From Gentiana macrophylla (lineage: Eukaryota; Streptophyta; Magnoliopsida; Gentianales; Gentianaceae), in NCBI GenBank assembly GCA_026214975.1, contig CM047810.1, forward strand, positions 94,008,316 to 94,072,315: 64,000 bases of DNA, given 5' to 3'. The translations under genes were made by a program, and so were the position numbers. This document shows positions 48,790 to 59,774 of this stretch, piece after piece (the first letter of the stretch is position 1; each line of letters begins with the position of its first letter). Below the pieces are notes generated by a model that was given only the letters and a program-made list of their open reading frames with translations, ran no database searches and was not told where the DNA came from.

Positions 48790-49510
48790 CTTTTTATTTT
48801 AAATTGTGATATTGTAATGTTATCGATATTGTGATATAATAATGTTATTGAAATTTTGGTTTCGAAATTGTGATATAGTATGTTTATTTATTGACCCAAA
48901 AAAAATCGAAATTGTGAGTTAATTTTATAAATTTTGTAGTAATGATATTGTAAAATTTTTGATATTGTGAATTTTTGATATTGTAGAAATTATGATTATA
49001 AGATATTGGAAATTGTAGTAATGATATTGTACAATTTTTGATATTGTAGAAATTATGATTATAAGATATTGGACATTTCGAATTATGTATATTGGGAAAT
49101 TTGTAGAAATGTTGATGTTGTAGAAATCTTGACGTTGTAGAAATTTTGATATTGTAATTATTTTGATTATTTGATTGGAAAATTTGTATTGGAAAATTTG
49201 TAGAAATGTTGATGTTGTAGAAATCTTTAAGTTGTTGAAATTTTGATATTGTAATTATTTTGATTATATGATTGGAAAATTTGTATTGGAAAATTTGTAG
49301 AAATCTTGATGTTGTACAAATAATGACGTTGTAGAAATTTTGATATTGTATTTATGTTGATTATTTGATAATTTAGAATTGTTTTAGAATGATATGCATT
49401 AATGTAATTATAGTGACAATGTTATTATTAGAAACGATAATGTAGAAATGATAATGTAGAAGTTTTGATATTGTACATAGTTCGATTATATGATATTGTA
49501 TGTATGTTAT
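48790..49510 (+). repeat. Degenerate minisatellite, GATATTGTAGAAAT-type
   Basis: About 700 bp of loosely repeated GAAATTTTGATATTGTA and AAATTTGTAGAAATCTTGA units with higher-order repetition (near-identical blocks at about 49140-49210 and 49215-49300). Almost no C on the + strand. Confidence 0.85.
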
Positions 49511-50247
49511 AAGTTGTTTCGAAATTTAGTAGTATAATTTCATTTCATGGCCTTAGTTCATTTTGAAATGTGTAGTTTGATACCACTTTAGTTTTCAAAT
49601 AACACTCGAATAATTTAATTATTACTGAGGCAATCACAATGAAAATGCCCTAATTTAATATAAAAATTTTGAATTTAAAAGCGAGAAACAAACGACAAAT
49701 AAATGTTGTTTGAAAAATTTCCAAAACAACAAAATTCTTGACCTATTCTACATGGTGTTACGCGCCGACTGATGAGGTTCTTAGAAATGCATGCATCCCT
49801 AGGTTGTTTTGAATCCTTACGATCCATTTGTGTCATGCCTAATCTCAGAGGCTTTGTATTGGGGCTCTGGTAGGTAGCTCATAGAATATTTCATTAGAGT
49901 CTGCTTTCGATAGAGCATCTTTTCCGTTCTCGGCAGACTTGGTAAAGCCTCCGCGGAAGTGAGACATCCGTTAGATTGAAAGTATAAAATACGCTCGTTG
50001 GCTCTCTGTCAAAGATCTCGATCTCCTCGTCATCATCAAATATTCTATGATGTTTGGTGAAAACAATCTTCTCTTCTATTACCCGTCTCTTCATGTCACA
50101 ACACAACACAACGAAACGAAAAATTTCTCTTCTAGTGTGTATATTGGTTTTTCAGTTAAATACACATATATTTACATATATTTACTTGTATATAACTGAA
50201 TATTGCTAGACATCAAAAAACACAACAATATTCCTAAAAATCTAACC

Positions 50248-50252
<5 letters not shown>
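49511..50252. other. Intergenic, no supported gene
   Basis: AT-rich; the minus-strand frame 49894-50109 shows no known motif. Confidence 0.4.
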
Positions 50253-50291
<39 letters not shown>

Positions 50292-50420
50292 AGACAAATG
50301 GTTAGTATTTTTGTCGAATATTGATTTTTTTACGTTATGGTGGCTAAAATAAACACACCAGGAAAAATGATTGTTTAATCGATAACAACATGGGTGCCCG
50401 TTACAAAATATATATATACT

Positions 50421-50501
<81 letters not shown>

Positions 50502-50724
50502 TAAAGTATATTTTCTCGTTTGTGTGTGTGTATATATATTCCAGTACATTTATGTATAAAGTTATATATACACTTATTTTATCACATATTCATGCCATCG
50601 CATATATATTTATTATCAAGTGAAAGAAATTATACACATGAGATAATTATAAAAATTTATTTAAGCACATTTAAGCACAAACAGTACATATATATATACA
50701 TATATATAGGAGAAATTATACACA

Positions 50725-50765
<41 letters not shown>

Positions 50766-50783
50766 GATATATATATATATATA

Positions 50784-50817
<34 letters not shown>

Positions 50818-50860
50818 CATTGTGATTATATATAAAGATATATATACACTTATTTTCTTA

Positions 50861-50915
<55 letters not shown>

Positions 50916-50945
50916 ATATATATATTTATAATATATATATATATA
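50253..50945. repeat. Cluster of long (TA)n tracts
   Basis: At least five long TA runs (about 50253-50288, 50424-50496, 50728-50761, 50766-50812, 50866-50945) in under 700 bp, with the longest about 73 bp. Tyr/Ile repeat frames on both strands are artefacts. Confidence 0.95.
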
Positions 50946-51016
50946 GTCTTCTTACTTTTTATCACTGCAACACCACGTGGAACATTGATTCATCCGCTTT
51001 TTTTTTTTAATTCGAA

Positions 51017-51643
51017 TTGCGGTTCAATGCGGAAAGTGCTAATCTTACAAGACTACAAGAGTTATTGCACAATGTTACACCAAACAGAGCGTTGTGGAAT
51101 AGATTGGAGGGATCAGTGTTTGGTCCGTTTCTTCGTTTTATAAGTAACAATTGGGAATTCAAGGGGTGGCTAATAGCATACTGTATTTCAATATGGTTTA
51201 TCCGCACCGAGGCAGCGAGCTTCATTTTAAGATTGGTGATAATAGAGTGAAGTTCGGAAGGCGAGTTTGCATTCATAATGAAGTGCTGATTTGGAGATTT
51301 GGATGTTGAATTGCTCGATCGGTCAAGGTGTTTCGATGTTAGTTGTACTCTCCATAAGTACATCAAGAATGTGACGTTGCAAAAAATCGAATCAGCGATT
51401 ATGGCATCCAATGACGTTGAAATTATATACCGGATGGCTTTAGTGTACGTTATTTATGGGTTAATAATCGGAAACGACCCTGGAGTGGTAATACCGGCCC
51501 AGATTTTTTATATTGTCGAGAACCTACAACTGGTCGTGACGTTTCCATGGAGACAGTATTTTTTTAACAATTTACCGTTAGATTTCCTGATTAACATCTC
51601 TATTTATGTCTGGGACATAACAAATGTAAATTCTTGTAGTTAA
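51017..51643 (+). pseudogene. DUF1985-like fragment (often linked to Ulp1-type proteins in Mutator elements)
   Basis: First frame: RLQELLHNVTP, RLEGSVFGPFLRF and KGWLIAYCISIWF. A shift near 51215 moves to ELHFKIGDNRVKFGRR, then a third block at 51420-51600 reads YRMALVYVIYGLIIG, FYIVENL and FPWRQYFF. This order (FGxxL, LHFxIGxxxVxFGxxEF, then ALxYxLxxxIxG...VxxLxxFxxFPWG) is what I know of DUF1985 proteins, commonly carried with Ulp1-like peptidases in plant Mutator-like elements. No peptidase part is present here. Two frame changes and no ATG make it a pseudogene. Confidence 0.65.
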
Positions 51644-51835
51644 AGTTTAACTAGTTTTTTGAAATATGAAAAAATTTTAGGTGATGCTATATCCGAATTG
51701 TGATGATGGTCTATTTTATTTTAGGTGTAGATATGGATACGTTGGGTATGTTGTAGTGTTAACACTAGGGCTTCTAAGTGAAAGAAAAAAAATATATATT
51801 TTCACGACGCGGATGCACCACCAATTTTTTTTCTC

Positions 51836-54370
51836 ATAAATAAAGGCATGGTGGGATAAAATAGGGTTTTTATTCGCACCACAGCAAACCTATCGTTGCA
51901 CTACTTTATAATTCACACAAAACCTAAAAGTAAAACCTAACTTTGTACCACATTGATTTTTAAACATTTTTAATTTTTTATTTACACATCATTTTCTATC
52001 TTCACACCATACTTTTAAACTATTTTCACACTAATTTTTTTTATTACGAATTAGTCTATCAATTTCACTTATATATATATCCCACACCCATACCTACACA
52101 CCCCATAATTTCCGGACCGGTGGAAATGCCAGAGCTCTACTTGGTAGTACTGTGGCTGCTTTTTATAACTTGGTATTACCATGGTTGCTTGGTATTACCA
52201 TGGCTGCTTGGTATTACACATTTACACCTCTTTCCATTCTTCTCGTACATGCAAATATGAAACATAAAATAAAAATGGTGTCTTTAAAGACACCACATTA
52301 TTTTTACTTGGGTACCAAAATTAATGGGCACCACACCTTAATATGTTAATCCACTCATGGCACAACATCGAATTTTATATATACCCAATGCACCACAATG
52401 ATTATTATGATGTCATTTTTACTTATGGCACCGCACCTGTGAAATCTTCTACTATAACAAAATAACTACACATATAACCCTATTTTTTCCTAACTTCTTT
52501 TTGGCCACCACTCTCAACCAACCCATCACCCCCACCAGCCTTGCCGCCCCATTTCTTGCCACCCCTCTTCAACCCGTCTTCCATATCTCACCTCAGCTGC
52601 CATTAATCCAACCCCACTGCCCCTTTCCAACCACCTCCTTCTCCTTCCTCGTTCCTTTTTTCATCAAAACTTTCAACAAAAGGGTAAATTTCATCCCGCC
52701 ACCCCCTGCCTGCCCTACCACCTCACACCAGCCGCCACCCCTCACTAGCCCCGCCACCTCACCAGCCGCCACCCCTCACCGCCCCGACAGTCGGATAATG
52801 AATTCGGCATTAAGAAGAATCCAAATCGAAATAAAATCAAAAGATTTTTAATAGGGAAAAGAAAGGGATCAAAATTCCATTATATGTTTTTATTGTGTCA
52901 GGAAAAAAAAAGCCTATTGGGTGAAGAAAAAAAAAACAGGGGAGTTGGAAGCCTAAGAAACCTTCGCCGGAGCAGGGGAAGGTGGTTGTATTTTTCTTTT
53001 TCTTTTCTCAAAACATTTTTGGAACTATCATCGTTTGCTTGTCGATTTTAGGGTGGATGTGGATTTAATTGATGGGTTGGAAGAGAATGGTGAATTTTTT
53101 TATGGTAAGAACTAAGAAGTGGTGGAAATGGTGATGTGGGTGGTTGGATGGCGGAGAAGATGGTGGTTGAAGGTTGAGGAGAAAAATGCAAATGTCTATG
53201 GGTGAAAGGATGTTATTGTAAAAAAAAAATATTGGAAATAGTAAAAATAATCTGGAGATAGGAATTTTGAATTTTAATAGGTGTGGTGTAATTGGTAGGT
53301 TTATCATTAAAAAATTTAGTGTGTGGTGCCACGGGTAATCACTTGTTTTACACACTGCTGTGGTGCTCACGGTAGAAAAAGAGTGGTGCCTTTAAAGGCA
53401 CCCAATAAAAAATGTAACATTCCCCCACCGTCCAGATCCGGAAACCCTTCTCCCCTCACTCCACCGTTCTCTTAGTCGGAAACTCACACAACCGGCCGAA
53501 CAAGATTGTTGACTTAAACACAACTTCTAATCCATTACCATATCTTCCTAAAAATCCTATCCGGTGGCATTAACCAACCACCGCCGGCAGCAATTAACAA
53601 TGACAACAATTTGACATAATTTTGATTCTATGAGAGACTTTGATTGTAGGCTATGTTTGAAGCCACTTGATTTGAATGTTGAACTGAGAGTAAATACATA
53701 AATTGTAAATTGCAGTACATTGATTGAATGTAAATCCATCTCATCTGCATTTGTCAATTTTCTTTCACACATTCACATGGGTTCTTAATTCTAATGCCCT
53801 GGAAATATCGTTAATAGGGGTGGTGGTTCGCCTGCGAGCATGACGGATATGAACAAGAACGGCGGTGAAGCCCAAACGGCTATTATTTGCTAAAAATAAA
53901 CACCTAGCCCAATATACTAACATATGTGCAACTTTTGACACGGGCTTAAGGGCTGAAGCAGTGACGGCGCCGGCAGAGGATTTGGCCGGAAACCTAACCG
54001 GAAGCACATGCGGCGGTTTTAAAGGAAGATGAAGGTGACTTTTTATTTTATTTTTTTATTTTAAACAGGAATGAAAATACTAAAAAAAAAAGAACAAGGG
54101 AGAAAGGGAGGGGATGGTTTAACGAGAGGGGGGAGTGTTTTGTAAATTGAAAAATTGGGTGAATATATGATGATATAATAATTTGGTGGTAGTAAAATAT
54201 GTTTGACAATATTGATTTTTTTAACTTTGACATAAAATGTGGTGCATATGTATTTTTTGAATTATTGAATTAATTGATGTGGTGCAACATGTAGATTAAA
54301 TTCTTTTTCATTGTAGTTTGGTACATCGGTAGTTTTGCTGTGGTACAATAAAGGCCTTCAAAAAGAGACA
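51836..54370. mobile_element. Composite inverted-repeat element, GCACCACA-rich ends
   Basis: 51870-51960 and the reverse complement of 54260-54355 share ACCACAGCAAA(A)CTA, a GTACCAC(A) string and AATAAAGGC near the edge, roughly two-thirds identical. It encloses 2.5 kb including the 52277-53403 element. Exact ends and target duplication were not resolved. Confidence 0.4.
52277..53403. mobile_element. Possible Mutator-like non-autonomous element
   Basis: Ends are GGTGTCTTTAAAGACACC and GGTGCCTTTAAAGGCACC, each itself palindromic, and both sides carry dispersed GGCACCAC(A) repeats pointing inward. The flanking 9-mers AATAAAAAT and AATAAAAAA differ by one base, compatible with a 9-bp duplication, but they are low-complexity. 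The interior is Pro/Thr-rich in one frame without an ATG, plus gene-like G-rich sequence at 52960-53180, possibly captured. Confidence 0.5.
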
Positions 54371-54519
54371 TTAAATAATGTTTTGAAAACAAAACTATAT
54401 CATATAAAAAGGAGTAAATAATTTTGACAATTATGTTCGTTATTAAGAACTAAAAGAGTAAGTTTTTTAAGGCAACCTCAAATTACACTCATAACATTTT
54501 GTTTTTCTTTCAATTACAG
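53404..54519. other. Intergenic/element interior, no supported gene
   Basis: Minus-strand frames at 53557-53772 and 53765-54007 have unremarkable composition and no motif I recognise; they could be a captured gene fragment. Confidence 0.35.
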
Positions 54520-56100
54520 CCTATTCGTTTAGAGCACATATACTCTGTGGAATAAATCCCATAAATGAAAACCTGGCTGTGTCGCAAGGTCTAACGACCG
54601 CTTTGAATGGAGCTTGCTTTCAAAAAATTCACGGGGCGATAGATTGACGAACAAGGAAGTCAGAAGATAGGTCGACTCGAATCTCACTGGCAAACTCTTA
54701 TGGTTAGTTCTTGAAGAGGTCTCCTGAACCAAATCTCTATGTCCGAAGAGGAGTAGACAACCAATGTCAGTTATTTATCATATTCGTATTATTAATCCCA
54801 CTATCCCGGGACACTTTGACTAGTGAAGTACCACTACTAGAAGGACTAGAAGACTCGCCAGAGTGTATATTTATATATGTATAGACTTTTTAGAATGCAT
54901 GAATGAATATCATTTATTTGGATTCTATGTACATCTTTAAGTAGTTTTTCCATATCCTTCAATGTATAACATGAAAAGCCACTAGAACGAGTAGTATTTC
55001 TTGAACGAACGTGAGTAGGTGACTTCGACTTATTAGTCGAGTGGCGCGGTAGAACTGTTTCTCGAGTCCCAGTCGTGGTGCGGGTTCATCTCTCTCGACC
55101 AGTTCAGGTTCAAGGGAGGGCGACCGAGGGGACCCAGACTTTAGATGAGGGAACCTTGGGAGAGCCGCCGACTCCAACTACCGTCCATGTACGATCCATA
55201 CTAAATCTGACCAATTGCGCTTTGGGCCCAGGAAGCGAAGGGAATGAGCTTGGTCTCCTCTGTCGAGCATTAAATCCTCCACACTTCATTTTCTTCGTGC
55301 CGGTTCAGCTTGTGCTTCGCGCGCCATTGGCGCTTTGCTCTCCTCTGACGAGTATTAAATCCTCTTATTCTTCATTGGACCGTTCGGATGGACTTCGCCG
55401 TTCTTTCCCAACTAAAATAGAAAAGGCTGTATCACATCGAGATGTCGATTCGTTTTCCGCCCCAATGAGATGGGGAGTTTCGAACCCCCTCTTTATACTT
55501 TTTGGCCCTTCATCTTTCTGAATCGAAACCTGGACCGGCTCGCGTCGTTCCAACAACCGGAGGGGAGCACCTCAGTATACGATCGCACGCAGTAACTAGG
55601 AGTCCTATTAGACCTAAGGCCAACTCTTCAATTCACCAAATCAAGGTTCATCTCGCGTTCTTGACCTGCCGCGTGCTGGGCTTTCGGAGAGCTCTTAAAA
55701 TCCCCATTGCCAGAGGTCGGAATGGGATGTGAAACCTTCTACGCCCGGACAAGTATTATGAATCCAACTACGGGCTGGTACCCGCACGCGCACCTATATT
55801 TATTCTTCCTATTTCACTAGGCCATTCCGGACTACAAATCCAATTAGCTTTAGGCATGCCATCCCCTTTCAAACAACTACTCTTATTCGCGCACAGTGGC
55901 GGAACTACATACAGCTAAGGGAGGGCAACTGCCCCCCTCAATCTGAAAAAAGTCTACTAATATATGTAGTATGCATGTTGTTTGCCCCCCCTTGATTTTT
56001 AATTTTTCTCTTTAAAAATTTTATTGCCCCCTCTTACCCAAGATCCTGCGTCCGCCCCTGTTCGCGTACCTACCATTAGCGCATGCATTTTCTACCAGCT
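54520..56100. other. Probable nuclear insertion of mitochondrial DNA (NUMT)
   Basis: From about 54520, and strongly from 55000 to 55860, the sequence becomes much richer in G+C than its flanks and has the non-coding style of plant mitochondrial DNA, with no TA tracts. It resumes after a MITE at 55894-56060. A ~36-bp near-duplicate (CTCCTCTGxCGAGxATTAAATCCTC) occurs at 55255 and 55343. No intact organelle gene is readable. Frames at 55075-55521 and others are not supported. The origin is a judgement from composition, not a match. Confidence 0.5.
55894..56060. mobile_element. hAT-type MITE inside the NUMT-like block
   Basis: Ends CAGTGGCGGAACTAC and, read inward, CAGGGGCGGACGCAG. Flanking 8-mers TTCGCGCA and TTCGCGTA differ at one base. 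167 bp, same family as 16177. Confidence 0.85.
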
Positions 56101-56584
56101 ACAGATTGATCGTACTATAGCTACTCTTAGGTAAGAAATTAAGATATTTCAAGGTTTGGGCATTGGGCCTTAAACCCATTTTTCAACATTTAAAACAAAC
56201 ATTCAATGCAATAAACACATTTAGCAAATAACTTAAAAACCTCTTATTTCAACTATCTACAACATGGCTCATGCTCAAGGAAGCACTCTTGTACTTTTTG
56301 GGGAAGTGCAAAACAAGTCGTATCTACTACTTTGAGCATGATCTTTTATCTATGCTTTTGCTTAAAGATCTTTGTATTTTCTGGCAACACTTCTTTAAGG
56401 ATTCCTTTAATAAGGATCCAGACAAGACTACCATATGATGGCAATGGTTATAGCATGGAGGTGCCTCATAAGGGATCTGGCATTAGCAGTTGAGCCTCAA
56501 AACCAAAACTTGGGGAGTGCAATTTAGGCTTTATCTTCTACTTTTGTCTGAACTGAAGCATGTTTTTGGTTGAACAACTGTTAT

Positions 56585-56588
<4 letters not shown>
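56101..56588. other. Intergenic, no supported gene
   Basis: AT-rich sequence with no frame or repeat of note up to the poly(T) run. Confidence 0.4.

Positions 56589-56619
<31 letters not shown>
56589..56619. repeat. Poly(T) run
   Basis: About 30 T; could be the reverse of a poly(A) tail of an older insertion, but no LINE or SINE body was recognised. Confidence 0.9.
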
Positions 56620-56645
56620 TCATACTCTGGTTGCGGAGGAGTTGG

Positions 56646-57099
56646 TGTAAGAAATGAAAATTGATTGTGGTCATTAATTGCACTTTAATTATGGACCGAT
56701 TTATATCATCTTTTATTAATGAGGTTATTTATTATGATATTTCATTAATGTCATTTTTTGTCATCTCCCGTTAACATGGTATATCAGTTACCATTGGTTT
56801 ATTTAACGTTAGTTAAATGTAATTTTATTGATGGGTGAAAATTAACTTTAGTTTACTAAATTGCAATATAGGTCCCTGGTCTAGCCCTATATGTAGCATG
56901 CACACCATAAATACAGACTCATTCTGTTTCAGGGAATAGACTGGAAGATCTCATAAACATTTCACTTTCTTGAGGAAGAAATGTTAGTTTCTCTCCTAAC
57001 AGGATGTGAAACTTGAATCACAATAGCTAGAGGTATGATCTATTTGACTTTTGTTATTATTTCCGCTGCAACGTTGTTGTTTTGATGTTAGAATGTGCA
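56646..57099 (+). repeat. Likely 5' LTR of truncated Copia element
   Basis: TGTAAGAAATG start, TGTGCA end two bases before the PBS, with CCATAAATAC near 56905 as a possible TATA box. The start is the least certain part. Confidence 0.5.
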
Positions 57100-57101
57100 T
57101 G

Positions 57102-57114
57102 TGGCATCAGAGCC
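57102..57114 (+). other. Primer binding site (initiator tRNA-Met)
   Basis: TGGCATCAGAGCC, one mismatch to the standard Copia PBS. Confidence 0.75.
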
Positions 57115-57447
57115 AGACTCCATCCATGTTTTTCAGTTTCGTTGTTTCAACGATTATTATGTTTGATCACCGTGAATCGAAACTGTCAATTGTTAGTATG
57201 ATAATTTGTTTCAGACAAATTGGATATATATTTTTCCATTTTGATATGTTATAATACATGTCATCTGAGAATCAGTTTCTTTTCTTTGTTCTTTCTGGAG
57301 ATTACAAGTGCAACATGTAATAGTCCTTCGTAGAAATTTGATGGCCAGAGATCTATTTTTAATTATGTGGACGACCATGTGCTTATCGTCATAGATTAAA
57401 TTAAAAGAAAAATCATTTAAGCATTTGTGATATTAAACAGGTTGAAG

Positions 57448-57610
57448 CAGGGACGGACCCAGCTTGAAAAGGGGGTGTATGGCCCCATTGAGATCCGAAA
57501 ATCGATGCGTTTTTATAGGTAAAAAATGTAAAAACACTATTGATGCATCCACACGTCTTTCGAATTTGTTCCTGTGTCCTCACTGAGATTTTTTTCTGGA
57601 TCCGTCACTC
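57448..57610. mobile_element. hAT-type MITE (fourth family member)
   Basis: Ends CAGGGACGGACCCAG and, read inward, GAGTGACGGATCCAG; 163 bp. Flanking 8-mers GGTTGAAG and GTAGAGGT do not match, so the insertion is old or the ends have eroded. Confidence 0.65.
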
Positions 57611-57961
57611 GTAGAGGTAGCAAATGCAGTTAACAAATGGGAAAACAATAAATGGCTTGATTATCCTTTTGGTGTCAGCATACATGCAACATGCATACTC
57701 TTTTGTTGAAAATACGTATATCTTTAATCACCGCCTTACAAGTTTTGTTGGAAATCAATTTTTTTTTATTTCGTCTTCCTATTGTTTATAAAAATAAAAA
57801 TAAAAAATAAAAACTATTCCTCCTTAATTGTGGAAAGAGGCAGACTCTAGAAAATATTTAACGTTAAAAGATGAAATGTTACGTGTTCATATTTTATTCT
57901 AAAATATTTCGTATGTAATATTTTGTTTAATATACTATACTCTATCTTAAAGTAAGACATA

Positions 57962-58230
57962 CTACATCCATCCGTCTCAAAATATAAGTCACTTTGGATG
58001 TTTTCACACAAATTAAAAAAAGTGGTTGTATGATATAAATTTAAAGAAGAAATGACTATAATGTCCTTTGACTATCATTAATGCAATACTTATAGAGTGT
58101 TTGGATTGTTAATCAATTAAGGGTAAGATAGAGAAAAGAGTAATAAATGCTTCATTTGTAATATAGAATAACTTATATTATGGGACAAACAAAAAGAGAC
58201 AAAGTGGCTTATATTCTGGAACGGAAGTAG
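57962..58230. mobile_element. Stowaway-type MITE (Tc1/mariner)
   Basis: Inverted ends CTACATCCATCCGTCTCAAA and CTACTTCCGTTCCAGAATAT (right end, read inward), followed by ATATAAG...CACTTTG arms on both sides. TA duplications at 57960-57961 and 58231-58232. 269 bp, non-coding. Confidence 0.9.
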
Positions 58231-58762
58231 TATATGTTATTTGTGGAGTGATGACGAGTATGTTATTTAATCACATTTAGTTGGCTAATTAAATAGTAGC
58301 ATATATTTTTGGTTAAATTAAATCACATTATGGTACTTTGCTTTACACTTGAGAAAGCCAAAGCATCTTAAGTGTTTAACGAATATAAAATTTTATCACA
58401 TTTTAATTTTATTAATGATGAAATAGTGATATATATAATAATAAAATAAAATAAAAAATCACATTATGAATAGTGATTAAAAAAAATTATGTAATAATTT
58501 TCTGGCAATTAATTTATAGGTAGTTATCATACCCCAAAGGGAGATAGCTATTTATATGATTAATTGAGATAAAATAGTAGACTAAAAATATTTTGTGGGA
58601 GCGATTATCTATTTGCATAAAGGTACAGGTGGTTATTCTTGTTTATATATCTACTAGTTTTATCATTTAGTTAGTAAATTCTATGCTAGTGTGCGACCTT
58701 TGCCAAAAGGTCTGTCTTGAATTTACTTTATGATTTGATGGTGTACGTTTCAATGCTTATAT

Positions 58763-59774
58763 TTGTTGTTCTTGGTCATTGTAGTTTATCCTACTACTGT
58801 TTTCTTTGATTCATGCGATGTTCCAATGCTATCTGGTGATAACTATTCTCAGTGGAAAGATGTTGTGCTTTTGACTTTAGGGTGCATGGACCAAGATTTG
58901 GCTCTGCGTGTGGACGAACCACCGGTCCCAACAGAATCTAGTACGCCAAGTGATAAGTTGGCTTATGAACGGTGAGAGCGGTCTAACCGTCTCAGTATGA
59001 TGTCAAAGGTTCCAAAGGCTGTTAGGGGTTCAATCCCCAAGGCTGATCGAATCAGAGCATATATAAAAGAAATTGAGGAACAATTTGTGAGCTCTGATAA
59101 GGCTAAGGCCAAAACCCTGATGAAAAGACTCTCCACTATGACATATGACAATAAAAGGAGTGTGCGCGAGCACATTATGGAAATGAGAGACATTGCTGCT
59201 AAGCTGGGTGCCCTGGATATTGAGATTTATGAGTCGTTCTTGGTGCATTTCATTTTGAACTCTCTTCCATCCGAGTTTGGTCCATTTAAGATCTCTTACA
59301 ACACACATAAAGAAAAATGGTCTCTTAATGATTGCTTGACCATGTGTGTTCAAGAGGAAGAGAGGTTGAAGCATGAGACTCCTGAAAGTGCCCGTTTTTT
59401 GTCTCATGTCAAGAGAGATGCCAAAGGGAAGGGCAAACATGTACCTGTCAAGAAAAATGACCTGAAAGACAAATGTTGTTTCTGTAGGATGGCAGGTCAC
59501 TAGAGGAAAGATTGCCTTAAGTTCAAGGAATGTCTTGACAAGAAAGGTAATCTCAATTTTGTGTGTTATGAATCTCATTTTGCTGAGGTTTCTGATAATA
59601 CTTGGTGGATTGATTCTGGTTGTTCAACTCATATTGCAAAAACTATGCAGGGATTCCTAAAGATGAGAAGACCTTTGGGAAGTGAGCAGAGTATCTATTC
59701 TTGAAACCGGATGCGCTCTCAAGTGGAAGGAGTGGGAACTTATATGCTCATTTTGAAATCTAGTTTTCATTTGG
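58763..59774 (+). pseudogene. Copia gag and start of protease, broken
   Basis: Reads PMLSGDNYSQWKDVVLLTLG and ALRVDEPP, the N-terminal Copia gag signature, then a TGA at 58973. The frame resumes to 59503 with IKEIEEQFVSSDKAKA, LKHETPES and the knuckle CCFCRMAGH, whose last Cys follows a TAG stop at 59501. Further on, WWIDSGCSTHI is the protease active-site region (D-S-G). A TGA falls at about 59702, and homology ends near FHLEL at 59774. Three stops and a truncation: inactive. Confidence 0.9.

Larger units (their letters stand above)
56646..59774 (+). mobile_element. Truncated Copia element (5' LTR to protease)
   Basis: Possible 5' LTR at 56646-57099, PBS at 57102, a long leader with nested MITEs, then gag and the start of protease/integrase, ending abruptly at about 59774 where unrelated sequence begins. 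No 3' LTR in the window. Confidence 0.6.

Noticed and set aside
50250..51010. Tyr/Ile repeat proteins on both strands
   Set aside because: Pure translation of (TA)n microsatellites. The same applies to frames at 4030-4239, 11361-11642, 12629-12838 and 13621-13845.
52501..52851. Pro/Thr-rich protein-coding gene
   Set aside because: No ATG (opens with TTG), low-complexity composition, and lies inside an inverted-repeat element.
55075..55732. Genes in the GC-rich block
   Set aside because: Long frames are expected by chance at higher GC. No motif is recognisable, and the block looks like non-coding organelle DNA.
56589..56640. LINE/SINE 3' tail
   Set aside because: A poly(T) run alone; no reverse transcriptase, Pol III promoter boxes or target duplication found.
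59030..59578. 182-aa minus-strand ORF
   Set aside because: It lies antisense to the recognisable Copia gag, so it is a shadow frame.
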